DNA of 64,000 nucleotides from Candidatus Methylomirabilota bacterium (GTDB taxonomy: Bacteria; Methylomirabilota; Methylomirabilia; Rokubacteriales; CSP1-6), in assembly GCA_035709005.1 (NCBI GenBank), contig DASTFB010000040.1:32984-96983 (forward strand). Reading direction: 5' to 3'. Every line of letters begins with the position of its first letter. Position 1 is the first letter of the stretch. The notes under the pieces are model-generated. The model did not search any database. It was given only the letters and a program-made list of their open reading frames with translations, and had not been told where the DNA came from. Of this stretch, positions 1 to 9,566 are shown piece after piece. The position numbers and the translations under genes were made by a program.

Positions 1-147
1 AGGTGGCGGTCTGCACGATGGGCGTGGCCAGGGCGTGGGCCGGTTTGGGACGTGGCTCGCCGCCGTGCACGGCCAACGTGCTGGGGCCGAGCGGTTGCTT
101 GGGCGGCTCGACCTGCCTGCTGCGAGGAGGCGCGACCCGCTCGTCCA

Positions 148-148
<1 letters not shown>
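1..148 (-). CDS. Transsulfuration PLP enzyme, N-terminal 49 residues (partial; cystathionine gamma-synthase-like)
   Basis: The minus-strand frame opens with ATG at 148 and stays open to the window edge, so only the first 49 residues are seen. They contain STLAVHGGEPRPKPAHAL followed by TPIVQTAT, the typical opening of cystathionine gamma-synthase / O-acetylhomoserine sulfhydrylase type enzymes of the Cys/Met PLP family. The catalytic lysine lies outside the window. The start overlaps the stop of the threonine synthase gene by one base (TGATG), so the two genes are probably translationally coupled and serve the methionine/threonine branch of aspartate metabolism. Which member of the family it is cannot be decided from this fragment. 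Confidence 0.7.
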
Positions 149-1494
<1,346 letters not shown>

Positions 1495-1629
1495 GCCGAG
1501 GCCAGTATAGCGCCGCCGGGCTGCCCGGCGCCCGGCGCTCCGTATCCTTGACCGCTCCGCGGCGCCGGACTACCTTGCTGTCTATCGAGACTCGGCTCGC
1601 CGAGGGACCACGAAACAGGGAGAGTCGCC

Positions 1630-1956
1630 ATGACGGTCTATGAGCTACGCACCTACACCCTTCAGGTCGGCAAGATGGCCGAGGCGGTCAAGCTGTACAC
1701 GGAGTTCGGGTTCCCGGCGCTCCAGAAGGGCGGCCAGGACAAGAAGCTGATCGGCTACTTCCAGGCCGACACGGGCACGATCAACCAGCTCGTCCATCTG
1801 TGGAAGTTCGACGACGATGCCGACCGGCGCGCGCACTGGGCGTCGGTGTTCGCCAACAAGGATTTCATCGAAGGCTTTGCCGCGAAATTCCGGCCCCTGG
1901 TCGTGTCCCAGGAGGTCAAGCTGCTGACCGCGGCGCCGTGGGGACCGCACCCCTGA
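1630..1956 (+). CDS. NIPSNAP family protein
   Basis: A 108-residue protein beginning MTVYELRTYTLQVGKMAE, the hallmark of the NIPSNAP (dimeric alpha-beta barrel) family. It also has the typical LVHLWKFDD motif about half way along and ends near a conserved proline-rich stretch. The start is preceded by GGGAGAG at a good distance. In bacteria these small proteins often sit beside catabolic genes, but their reaction is unknown. The following PAC2-family gene starts 18 bases downstream, so the two are probably co-transcribed. Confidence 0.9.
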   Translation: MTVYELRTYTLQVGKMAEAVKLYTEFGFPALQKGGQDKKLIGYFQADTGTINQLVHLWKFDDDADRRAHWASVFANKDFIEGFAAKFRPLVVSQEVKLLTAAPWGPHP

Positions 1957-1974
1957 GAGGTTCAGAGGATCGCC

Positions 1975-2874
1975 ATGGATAACGTGCAGTTCGAGCGCGA
2001 GCCGCCGGCCGGGTTGACGACGATGGTCATGGCATTCGGGGGATGGATCGATGCCGGCCGGGCGGCGACGGGCGCCTTGCGACACCTGGCCCGAGACCTG
2101 GGGGCCACACGACTCGCCCGGATCGACCCTGAAGAATTCTTCGTGTTCACCCTGGAACGCCCCGAGGTCCGGTTGAAGGCCGATGGGGGTCGTGACATTC
2201 ACTGGCCGCGGAGCGAGTTCTTCTCGTGGCATCCAGGGCAGGGCCGTGACGGCCTCCTGCTGTTCAGCGGCCCCGAGCCACATCTGCGCTGGCGCGCCTA
2301 CAGCAAGGCGTTCCTGGACGTGGCTGAGCGCTGTGGGGTGAGACGGATCGTCTCGCTCGGAGCCCTCCTGGCCGGCGCTCCTCATACGCGGCCGGTGCGT
2401 GTCACAGCCCGCTGCAGCGACGCCTCCACCCGCTCGTTGCTCGAAGCATGGGGCATGTACCGTCCGCCGACCTACGAAGGACCGACCGGTATCTCGACGG
2501 CCCTGCTGGACGCCGCGGAGCGACGGGGAATGCAGTACGTCGGCTTCATGGGGCAAGCGCCGCACTATCTGCAAGATACCGAGAACCCGGCGGCGATTCA
2601 GGCCCTGGTGTCCTGCACGGCGCGCCTGCTCGATCTGAGCCCGGACCTGTCCCACTTCGCCGAGGCCATCCGGGAGTTCCGCGCGCAGTGTGATCAGGCG
2701 GTGGCTCGGGACCGCGCGACCCGAGAGCACGTGCGGCAGCTGGAGCAGCAATACGACGCCGAGGCACGCGAGGAGCCGCCACCGCTACCTGGCGGAGAGC
2801 TGGACTCCGAGAAGCTGATGCAGGATCTCCAGGATTTCCTGCGCAGGCAGCGAGAAGGCGGGGCACAAGGGTGA
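1975..2874 (+). CDS. PAC2 family protein
   Basis: A 299-residue protein with the PAC2 / proteasome-assembly-chaperone-like fold. Recognisable segments are MVMAFGGWIDAGRAATGAL near the start, the FVFTLERPEVRL region, RRIVSLGALLAGAPHTRP, and YEGPTGISTALLDAAERRG in the second half. The C-terminal 50 residues are charged and probably helical. Bacterial members are known mostly from actinobacteria and environmental phyla and their role is not established. It follows the NIPSNAP gene closely and ends before a hairpin that separates it from the convergent peroxidase gene. Confidence 0.85.
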   Translation: MDNVQFEREPPAGLTTMVMAFGGWIDAGRAATGALRHLARDLGATRLARIDPEEFFVFTLERPEVRLKADGGRDIHWPRSEFFSWHPGQGRDGLLLFSGPEPHLRWRAYSKAFLDVAERCGVRRIVSLGALLAGAPHTRPVRVTARCSDASTRSLLEAWGMYRPPTYEGPTGISTALLDAAERRGMQYVGFMGQAPHYLQDTENPAAIQALVSCTARLLDLSPDLSHFAEAIREFRAQCDQAVARDRATREHVRQLEQQYDAEAREEPPPLPGGELDSEKLMQDLQDFLRRQREGGAQG

Positions 2875-2880
2875 GACGGT

Positions 2881-2911
2881 AGCCCCGGCTCCGATGTGCG
2901 GAACCGGGGCT
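2881..2911. terminator. Hairpin between convergent genes
   Basis: The arms AGCCCCGG and CCGGGGCT form an 8-bp stem, extended inward by TCC/GGA after one mismatch, around the loop GATGTGC. It lies in the 62-base gap between the PAC2 gene and the convergent peroxidase gene and could serve as a bidirectional terminator. There is no T-run on either side. Confidence 0.5.
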
Positions 2912-2936
2912 GACCCCCGCCTGCAGGCAGATCACC

Positions 2937-4343
2937 TCATTGCACGACCCCGGCCTCGCGGAGCAAGTCCTTCACGCGGAACGATCCGCCCTCAGGCACA
3001 AAGCCCTTTCGGATGTAGGAGTTCTTGTCGGCCGCCAGCAGCCCGCCGATCACCTCGGCCACGATGCGGCTGCCGACCGGGCCCAGCTTCGCTCCCTGAT
3101 GGACGATTTCCGCCTCGGCCAGGATGTAGAGCCACAGTGGCGTCTGCTCTTCGTAGGCAGGATCGTCACGCAGGGCTGCCAACCGAGGAATCGCCTCGGC
3201 GATCTCTTCGTTGGTGAAGACGCGGAGGCCGAGACGCTCGGCGACCGCCTGTCCGCTGGGCAGCCCGTACTCACGGGCCCGCTGGATGTTGCGCTTGGCC
3301 AGAATGGCCGAACCGCTCGCCTCCGCACCCGGGATCGGTAGCGTGAACAGGCCGGCCGACAGCAGCGTGTCGATCTTCCGGCTGACATTCACCGCCAGAG
3401 GGAACCCGTCGACGTTCACGAAGTTGGGCCAGAAGATCACATGGTCGGACGTGATCGGCCGACCGCCCCGAAGGTCGTCTGACGCGGCGGGGTTGAACAC
3501 CTGGATGAAGGACCCAGCCTCGGTGAGGCGGTAGGCCGCGCGCACCTGAGAGTGGCCGAAGCGATAGGCGCCGACCGAGAACTCCACCGGCATCTCGGCC
3601 TTCGCGGCCTTCTTCGGATCGTAGTAGCGAGTGCGGATTTTGCGGACGGTGCCGTTCCCGGACGCGATGAAGACGTCCTCGTACACGTCGGGGTCGAGCA
3701 CCTCGGGCAGGAACTCGTGGACGACGATCCACTGGTGGCGCCACTCCATCAGTTGCCGGGCGTCCTTGAACTTGAAGCCATCGTCGATCAGCTTGTTGTG
3801 GGCGCGCAGGTACGCGACATGGATCTGGGCGATGATCTGGTTCTCATCGTTACGGGGGTCTCCGATGATCGCCGACCCGTCGGGATTGCGCGGCAGGTCG
3901 AGGCCATCGGGGCCACCGATCCTGAGGTGCTCGCCAGCTGCCTCGTACAGCGCGGGATTGGGTTTCTTGCGATTGCCGTACACGCTGTCGAGGTTCAGGC
4001 GTTGATCCCGGTCGTTGGGGATCGTGGTGGGGTCTACGAAGTCCACCGGCAGCGGAAGACTATCCAGCGTCAGGTCGTGATCGAGGAACTGCCCGAAGTA
4101 GGTGAAGAAGGCCGGCACCCGATCCGGGTTGTTACCACTGCCATCCCCATCATCGGCGAGTGGCCCGCCTGCGACGGTGAGCGCGTCCAATGCCGCGTCG
4201 GTGGGCGCATCATAGGCTGGGAGCTCGGGAAACAGCCGGCCAAACGTTTGCTGCTGGGCCGCGCCTGCGGAGAGCGCCAAGAGTGCAGTCAGGAGGGCCG
4301 CGAGCAGCAGGCGAATCGGAAGCTTCGGAACACGAAGAGGCAT
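2937..4343 (-). CDS. Exported animal-type haem peroxidase
   Basis: A 468-residue member of the animal haem peroxidase (An_peroxidase) superfamily. The start at 4343 is chosen because GAGGAGA lies 5 bases upstream; the longer ATG at 4358 would put that ribosome site inside the gene. Residues 1-30 form a signal peptide (RLLLAALLTALLALSAGAA). The distal haem histidine is in YFGQFLDHDLT (about H89), the catalytic-arginine region is GDPRNDENQIIAQIH, and the proximal histidine is in YRFGHSQVRAAY (about H264). It should therefore bind haem and oxidise substrates with peroxide outside the inner membrane. A sigma-54-type promoter lies just upstream, and a small exported protein gene (4412-4639) precedes it on the same strand. 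The physiological substrate is unknown. Confidence 0.9.
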   Translation of the reverse strand: MPLRVPKLPIRLLLAALLTALLALSAGAAQQQTFGRLFPELPAYDAPTDAALDALTVAGGPLADDGDGSGNNPDRVPAFFTYFGQFLDHDLTLDSLPLPVDFVDPTTIPNDRDQRLNLDSVYGNRKKPNPALYEAAGEHLRIGGPDGLDLPRNPDGSAIIGDPRNDENQIIAQIHVAYLRAHNKLIDDGFKFKDARQLMEWRHQWIVVHEFLPEVLDPDVYEDVFIASGNGTVRKIRTRYYDPKKAAKAEMPVEFSVGAYRFGHSQVRAAYRLTEAGSFIQVFNPAASDDLRGGRPITSDHVIFWPNFVNVDGFPLAVNVSRKIDTLLSAGLFTLPIPGAEASGSAILAKRNIQRAREYGLPSGQAVAERLGLRVFTNEEIAEAIPRLAALRDDPAYEEQTPLWLYILAEAEIVHQGAKLGPVGSRIVAEVIGGLLAADKNSYIRKGFVPEGGSFRVKDLLREAGVVQ

Positions 4344-4370
4344 CAGGTCTCCTCTCATCGGGCGGCCGGC

Positions 4371-4386
4371 AGCAGGACGTGTGCCA
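4371..4386 (-). promoter_or_regulatory. Candidate sigma-54 promoter for the haem peroxidase
   Basis: On the minus strand the sequence reads TGGCACACGTCCTGCT. GG and GC are exactly 10 bases apart, and it matches the -24/-12 consensus except for C in place of the first T of TTGC. Transcription would start near 4361, 18 bases before the peroxidase ATG and just ahead of its ribosome site. Confidence 0.55.
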
Positions 4387-4411
4387 TCCTCGAATGCAGA
4401 AAAGAAGAGAA

Positions 4412-4639
4412 CTACCGGACGGGAGGCGTCACGGACATGACGAACAGCGTCCGATCATGTCGAGAGGGGATCGGCATGTAGAAACTGCAACCGTCAGGGA
4501 AACGGATTCTACTGCCGTTCCTGATGTCCACGGTCTTTTGCCCGTTGCCGGAGGCCTGAGGCGTCACGTGAATGGCGATGATGCCTGTGACGATGAACGC
4601 TACGGCGAGCCCGAATGCGCGGACCGATACACGTTGCAT
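4412..4639 (-). CDS. Small exported or membrane-anchored protein
   Basis: A 75-residue protein with a strong ribosome site (GGGAGG, 5 bases before ATG). The first 35 residues form a single hydrophobic segment, FGLAVAFIVTGIIAIHVTP, acting as signal peptide or anchor. The remainder is a short polar tail containing one cysteine (PDGCSFYMPIPSRHDRT). I do not recognise the family. It precedes the haem peroxidase gene on the same strand by about 70 bases, but the sigma-54-type element lies between them, so the peroxidase may be transcribed independently. Confidence 0.6.
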   Translation of the reverse strand: MQRVSVRAFGLAVAFIVTGIIAIHVTPQASGNGQKTVDIRNGSRIRFPDGCSFYMPIPSRHDRTLFVMSVTPPVR

Positions 4640-4836
4640 GCTAACCTCCCCTGTATCAAGATGCTGGGTGTTTGCCGCTAACGGGTTGACGCCAGCCTTG
4701 AGGTTGATCAGATCCTACCGCGGTACCGAGCGGCTTGGTGGGGTGGTGTCGCGTCCCGTAACCTCACGTCCGGGCGCAGGAGCCTCAGCGCCGTGGATTG
4801 GCGCCGGTGTATTCTTGCCGGTGAGCACGACGGCCG

Positions 4837-5279
4837 ATGAGCGTGCTGCTCCGTTTCATCGCTCTCTACGCTCTTCGTGCTGGTCGGTCCTGCGCTGGTG
4901 ACGCGCCTTGGCCCGGCCAGGGTCGTGGTGCTCGCGGCGACGGCCGGGGTTCTGCGCTGGGTGGTGATGGCCTCCACGACCCAGGCGGTGGCCCTCGCCC
5001 TCGTGCAGCCCTTGCATGGGGTCACGTTCGCAGCGCTACATCTCGCTTGCATGCGCCTCATCGTGGCGATCGTCCCCCAGCACCTTGCGGCGACGGCGCA
5101 GGCGACGTACGCGGTCGGCGCCACGGCGACCACGGCCCTGCTGACCGCCGCGTCAGGGAGGCTTTTATGCGAGGCTCGGCGCGCAGGGGTTCCTGGTGAT
5201 GGCGGTGCTCTGCGCCACGGCCGTTCCTCTGGCATTGGGACTGCGCGCGGGTCGTACAGAGCACCTTCGCCTCCGGTGA
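4837..5279 (+). pseudogene. MFS transporter (HcaT/MFS_1-like) with a large internal deletion and a frameshift
   Basis: The opening MSVLLRFIALYAL resembles the start of MFS_1-like carriers. At about 4865-4875 it jumps into another frame, which reads LFVLVGPALVTRLGPARVV and continues into what looks like the C-terminal half of such a carrier. About 200 residues of the usual 390 are missing. A second lesion lies in the TTTT run at 5163-5166. With one T removed, GRL would run directly into YARLGAQGFLVMAVLCATA and on to a natural stop at 5277-5279. The gene cannot encode a working transporter. Confidence 0.75.
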
Positions 5280-5431
5280 CAGGGTCCGGACTCCTCCTCG
5301 CTGCTGCGCGGCGGCGCCGCCACCACAGGGGCGGAGCGGGCTGTCGGTCGGGAACGAGCGGCCCTACCTCGTTGACCGTCGGGTTAGGCTCAATGAGAGA
5401 GGAGCGACTGCGCCGTGGACTGGCTGACGAC

Positions 5432-5821
5432 GATGGCCTGTCCCGCCTGCCGGGCGACCTCGTGGTGCTGTCCGACTGGTGGGTGATCGGTGTCGCGGCG
5501 GCGCTGTACCTGGTCGAGTTTCTTGCCGACAAGATCGCGATGGTCGACTCGGCGTGGGACGCGATCCACACGTTCATCCGCGTACCGGGCGCCGTCCTTG
5601 CGGCCACGGCCTTCGCCGACTTCGACCCCACCTTGCGGGTGCTCGCCTTTCTGGTGGGCGGCGGGCTAGCGCTCAGCTCGCACGGCGCGAAGGCCGCGAC
5701 CCGCGTGGCCGTCAACTCCACGTCGGTGCCGGGGACGGGCGCGGCCGTCACACCGGCTCGGCGTGGTCGGCCGATCTGCGGTCTCGCCCCCCTTGACCCT
5801 TTCCTCACGGAGGTCACGTAA
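5432..5821 (+). pseudogene. DUF4126-like membrane protein, truncated
   Basis: This open segment encodes LPGDLVVLSDWWVIGVAAAL, then YLVEFLADKIAMVDSAWDAI and LALSSHGAKAATRVAVNST, the conserved core of DUF4126 integral membrane proteins. The first roughly 55 residues of the family are missing; upstream the frame runs into the unrelated MFS remnant. After the conserved AVN motif the C terminus is short and not family-like. I read it as a decayed gene. It ends 24 bases before pyruvate kinase. Confidence 0.6.
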
Positions 5822-5844
5822 AATCCTCGGCGCGCGGAAGGCGA

Positions 5845-7248
5845 ATGAACAAGATCCCCGGTATCGAGCGGAGGACGAAGATCGTCTGCACCATCGGCCC
5901 GGCCACGTCGTCCCCGGCGCAGCTCCGGGCACTCCTCGAGGGCGGGATGAACGTGGCCCGGCTCAACTTCTCTCACGGTGAGCCGGCGGAGCACCGGGCC
6001 GTCCTCGCCCAGATCCGCGCACTGAGCAAAGAGCTCGGCATCCCCACGGCGGTCCTCCAGGATCTCGCGGGCCCAAAGGTCCGCATCGGCACGCTGGCGC
6101 ACGGCAGCGTCGAGCTCGAGGCCGGTCGCCGGTTCACCCTCACGACGCGCCCGGTCGAGGGCTCCCGTGACCGCGTGTCTGTCTCGTACGCGGGGCTTCC
6201 CGCCGCGGTCAAGGTGGGCGATACGCTGCTGCTCGCCGATGGCGTCATCCACCTCCGCGTCGAGCGCGTCACCGCCGAAGATATTCATTGCCAGGTGGTC
6301 GTCGGCGGCCGTCTCGGCAGCCGCAAGGGCGTCAACGTCCCCTCGGGGCTGCCTGATCTGCCCATTCTCAGTGACAAGGACCTGGGTGATCTGCGCGTCG
6401 GCCTGGAGCAGGGGATCGACTACCTCGGGCTGTCGTTCGTCCGATGGGCCGAGGACGTGCGAACCGCCCGGGCCCACATCGAGTGCCTCGGCGGCCAGGT
6501 GCCCGTGATCGCGAAGATCGAGACCCAGGCGGCCCTGGACCACTTTGACGAAATCCTCGACACCGCCGACGGAATCATGATCGCCCGCGGCGATCTCAGC
6601 ATCGAGACGCCGTTCGCCCGTGTTCCCATCGTGCAGAAGCATCTGATCGCTGAGGCGAACCGGCGGGCCAAGCCGGTCATCACGGCCACCCAGATGCTCT
6701 TTTCGATGGTGTCCGCGCCGCAACCGACGCGGGCCGAGGTCGCCGACGTCGCCAATGCTGTCCTGGACGGGAGTGACGCGGTGATGCTGTCGGAGGAGAC
6801 GGCGATCGGCAGGCACCCGGTGCGTGCCGTGCAGGTCATGGCCGCCATCGCGCTGGAGACGGAACGTGGCGCGCTCCAGGGCCCGCGACCGCCCGGCGCG
6901 CCGGCGGAGTTGCCCCGGAGCGACGAGGAGGCGGTGGTCCAGGCGGCGTGTCAGCTCGCGGCCCATCGCAGCGTCGACGTCGTCGTGACGGTGACCCGGA
7001 CCGGCGAGACGGCCCGCTTCGCCGCCAAGCATCGTCCCGCGCAGCCGATCGTCGCGTTGACCGGCGACCCGGAGATCTGTCGGCGACTGGCCGTCGTGCG
7101 CGGCGTGCTGCCGCTAGTCGTGCCCGCGTCGAGTCAGGATCCCGAGGAGATGATCGCGGCTGCGCGTCGCGCGGCCCGAGAGCGCGGCTGGTCCGGCATG
7201 CGCGCCGTGGTCGTGGCACACGATCGACTGTGGACGGGTCGCCTGTGA
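5845..7248 (+). CDS. pyk: Pyruvate kinase
   Basis: A 467-residue glycolytic enzyme converting phosphoenolpyruvate and ADP to pyruvate and ATP. It shows TKIVCTIGPATSS at the N terminus, MNVARLNFSHG, the B domain with VNVPSGLPDLPILSDKDLGD, the catalytic AKIETQAALDHFDEI, the active-site IMIARGDLSIETPF and ITATQMLFSM. The C-terminal allosteric-type domain is present (VVVTVTRTGETARFAAKHRP). Length is normal. It stands alone, downstream of two decayed genes and convergent with a solute-binding protein gene. The ribosome site (GAAGGCGA) is weak. Confidence 0.96.
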   Translation: MNKIPGIERRTKIVCTIGPATSSPAQLRALLEGGMNVARLNFSHGEPAEHRAVLAQIRALSKELGIPTAVLQDLAGPKVRIGTLAHGSVELEAGRRFTLTTRPVEGSRDRVSVSYAGLPAAVKVGDTLLLADGVIHLRVERVTAEDIHCQVVVGGRLGSRKGVNVPSGLPDLPILSDKDLGDLRVGLEQGIDYLGLSFVRWAEDVRTARAHIECLGGQVPVIAKIETQAALDHFDEILDTADGIMIARGDLSIETPFARVPIVQKHLIAEANRRAKPVITATQMLFSMVSAPQPTRAEVADVANAVLDGSDAVMLSEETAIGRHPVRAVQVMAAIALETERGALQGPRPPGAPAELPRSDEEAVVQAACQLAAHRSVDVVVTVTRTGETARFAAKHRPAQPIVALTGDPEICRRLAVVRGVLPLVVPASSQDPEEMIAAARRAARERGWSGMRAVVVAHDRLWTGRL

Positions 7249-7363
7249 TGGCCGGCGTCGGCGATCAAGCATCGTCGTGAGCCGTTCCCCAACGATAGCG
7301 CCATGGACGATGCCGATGACGAGGGTGCCCTTGATCGTAGGCCGCCACCTAAGCAGCGCTTGT

Positions 7364-8362
7364 TTATTCGATCACCTCGTTGGCGCGGGTGATGATCGAT
7401 GGCGGAACCGTGATTCCGAGCGCCTTCGCGGTCCGCAGGTTCACCGTCAACAAGATGCCCGAGCGTTCGTCCACCGGGAGATCAGCCGGCGCGGCCCCTC
7501 TTAACAGCTTGTCGACGTAGCTGGCGGCGGCCCGGCCGACGGCGGCGAAGTCATCGCCGTAGGAAAGCAGCGCCCCTCGCTCTGCCCACTCCCTGCGGTG
7601 CCCCACGATTGGCAGCCGGTGTTCAACACTCAAGCGGATGAGAGCGTTGGAGAAGGTGGTCCGCAAGCTCGACGCGACAACCAGCACGCCGTCGACCTCG
7701 CCCGGTTGGAGGGCACGGTAGACGCGTTCGGTCTCGGCCAGGGTCGACACGGTGCGCTCGACCAGGACGAGGCCAAGCGCCTGCGCCGCGCGACGCGCCA
7801 CCGCCAGCTGGGGATCCGAGGTCGGGTCCTTCGAATTTGCCAGGCTCAGGACCCGTCGCAGGTTCGGATGCGCTTCCTTGAACAGCTCGAGCCGCTTGGC
7901 GATCAGCTCCGGCGAGGCGAAGCCGGTGATGTTCCCGCCCGGGCGCGCGAGACTCCGCACGAATCCGCCACCGATCGGATCAAGGACGTGCAGGAATAGT
8001 ATCGTCGTATCGGTCTTGGCGGCCACCGCCGCGCGGAGCGCCTGGTTCTCGACCGCAACGATCAAATCGACACGCTCACGGGTGAAGTCGTGGGCGGTAC
8101 GCCGTGCGGCTTCTTCGTCCTTCTGGTTTCGGAAATCGAAGCGGATGTTCTTGCCGTCCTCGTAGCCGAGCTCAGCAAGTGTCTGGCGTAGGGCCGGAAC
8201 CGATGGTGGGACGTGGTCGAGCCCAACGTGAAACAGCCCGATGTGCCATACCTTGGCTCGCGCACGGGGAGTCTGGGCGGGGCTGGTGAGCGGCAGGGTG
8301 AGGATCGCCACACTGAGAAGACCCGCGAGGCCGTGCCATCGACGGGCACGTGGTCGATCCAT
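7364..8362 (-). CDS. ABC transporter substrate-binding protein (PF04392 type)
   Basis: A 332-residue exported solute-binding protein of the TrpX / ABC_sub_bind family. The start at 8362 is set by GGAGGA seven bases upstream; an upstream ATG in the same frame lacks one. The signal peptide is LAGLLSVAILTLPLTSPAQ. Family features are LRQTLAELGYEDGKNIRFDF, DPIGGGFVRSLARPGGNITG, and the C-terminal NLRTAKALGITVPPSIITRA. No permease or ATPase gene lies nearby, so it is an orphan. Fragments of two relatives occur at 41799 and 50501. The ligand cannot be told. Confidence 0.9.
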   Translation of the reverse strand: MDRPRARRWHGLAGLLSVAILTLPLTSPAQTPRARAKVWHIGLFHVGLDHVPPSVPALRQTLAELGYEDGKNIRFDFRNQKDEEAARRTAHDFTRERVDLIVAVENQALRAAVAAKTDTTILFLHVLDPIGGGFVRSLARPGGNITGFASPELIAKRLELFKEAHPNLRRVLSLANSKDPTSDPQLAVARRAAQALGLVLVERTVSTLAETERVYRALQPGEVDGVLVVASSLRTTFSNALIRLSVEHRLPIVGHRREWAERGALLSYGDDFAAVGRAAASYVDKLLRGAAPADLPVDERSGILLTVNLRTAKALGITVPPSIITRANEVIE

Positions 8363-8694
8363 ATTTGCTCCTCCGTGTCCATTGTGGTCTCGAGCGACTC
8401 TCATCACGTGGCCGGGTCAGAGGCGGCCGACGCCGGTGAGCTCCGTGCGTACTCCGGGATCGTGATCGTCCGTCGGAACGCTACGGCGCGCTGGATTGTC
8501 TCCCTTCTCCGATCTCCTGGCAAGGCGAGCGCGCCGCCCTGCTTCCCGTTGGTGCAGGGATCGTCGCGCCCGGGGCCCGGAAGGCATCGCCCTCGCGCGA
8601 GCCCCTCCGGGAGCCCATTTGACACGCCCCATTTCTTGACTCCCACGCCGGGAGAGTGTCAGGAATAGATAGACTTTGGAGAACGGAGAATGTG
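8363..8694. other. 332-base intergenic region without a recognisable gene
   Basis: This divergent spacer between the solute-binding protein and a lipoprotein gene has open frames on both strands, but none has a ribosome site, signal peptide or family-like segment. A TTGACT box occurs at 8637 on the plus strand without a convincing -10 at 16-18 bases. I see nothing else in it. Confidence 0.5.
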
Positions 8695-9210
8695 ATGAGG
8701 CTGTCCATGATTTCGGCAGGTGCGCTCGTGTCGGTATTGTTGAGCGGCTGTGTCACTCATCATCCACAAACAGCGGAGGAGTTTCGTCGAGCTGTCCCGG
8801 GGGCGTTCATGGCCAAGACCGAGACGTTCGAGGTCGATCGCCCGTTTCGCGATGTGGCGGCGACATTTCGAAAGAAAGCGCCCGAATGTCTGGAGGTGAC
8901 GGTCAGGACCACGTCGCGAACCACCACCAGTTACCAGGTCATCGTCACCGAGTTCAATCCGACCGTTGTGGTGACCGAGAAGAGAGCCGAGTTACACGTG
9001 CAGCAGCATCACAAGGCGGGTGTCTTGAAGGTGACCAAGGAGCCCGCCGGAGGGTACTACCTGCTCGTGGCCGATGCCTACCCGGTGGATCAGCGCCGGA
9101 CGAAAGTGCAGATGTTCAGGCCCTCCGTTGGTCACGGGGTCTTGATTCGAGCGGTCAGGGCGTGGGCCACCGGGGAAGATCTCGGCTGTCCGGATATGAC
9201 CAAGAGCTAG
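8695..9210 (+). CDS. Small lipoprotein, unknown function
   Basis: A 171-residue protein with a lipoprotein signal, LVSVLLSGC, placing the lipidated cysteine near residue 19. The start at 8695 is chosen for the GGAGA about 5 bases upstream; a 13-residue longer version is possible. After the lipobox the sequence is a soluble domain with TFEVDRPFRDVAATFRKKA and RTTSRTTTSYQVIVTEFNP, consistent with a compact beta-rich periplasmic domain. I do not recognise the family. A second lipoprotein gene follows after 44 bases. Confidence 0.75.
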   Translation: MRLSMISAGALVSVLLSGCVTHHPQTAEEFRRAVPGAFMAKTETFEVDRPFRDVAATFRKKAPECLEVTVRTTSRTTTSYQVIVTEFNPTVVVTEKRAELHVQQHHKAGVLKVTKEPAGGYYLLVADAYPVDQRRTKVQMFRPSVGHGVLIRAVRAWATGEDLGCPDMTKS

Positions 9211-9254
9211 AGCGGGCCATCCGCATCGGGCGTGAGTCTGGTCTGGACGTTACC

Positions 9255-9542
9255 GTGGCGAATCGTCTCAGGATTGCGCTCGCGGTTCTCGCCATCGGGC
9301 TGATGACCGGTTGCTCGGGGATTCGGCCGTATCCGAATACGCTGGCCAAGAACGTGCGCATCCGGACCGACGTTGAGTCCGCCGTCTGCCTGGCGCACAT
9401 GATGGCGCTGCGGGTCTACGGCGACGCGCGCAAGGCTCTTCGGAGCCAGATCCCGATGCTTGTGCTGATGGTGTTGTACACAGTGAGCAGCCTGTGGATC
9501 CTGTCCCAGCCTCTCGTCAAGACGGCTGGCAAACCCGCCTGA
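9255..9542 (+). CDS. Lipoprotein-like protein with a C-terminal hydrophobic helix (possible chimera)
   Basis: Starting at GTG 9255, the 95-residue product has a lipoprotein leader, IALAVLAIGLMTGC, followed by SGIRPYPNTLAKNVRIRTD, which resembles small lipoproteins of this kind. From about residue 45 the character changes to ALRSQIPMLVLMVLYTVSSL plus WILSQPLVKT, which looks like the last transmembrane helix of an unrelated integral membrane protein. A lipoprotein that also ends in a membrane helix is unusual. A fusion created by deletion is a reasonable reading. No strong ribosome site is visible. Confidence 0.45.
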   Translation: MANRLRIALAVLAIGLMTGCSGIRPYPNTLAKNVRIRTDVESAVCLAHMMALRVYGDARKALRSQIPMLVLMVLYTVSSLWILSQPLVKTAGKPA

Positions 9543-9566
9543 TAGGTCGGTCGGCAGCGGCCGTCG

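Noticed and set aside
4708..7032. 774-codon minus-strand open frame
   Set aside because: It covers pyruvate kinase in antisense and has no domain-like sequence.
7213..7230. TGGCAC resembling a sigma-54 -24 box at the end of pyruvate kinase
   Set aside because: The base pair 10 positions after GG is AC, not GC, and it lies inside a gene with no start codon following in that direction.
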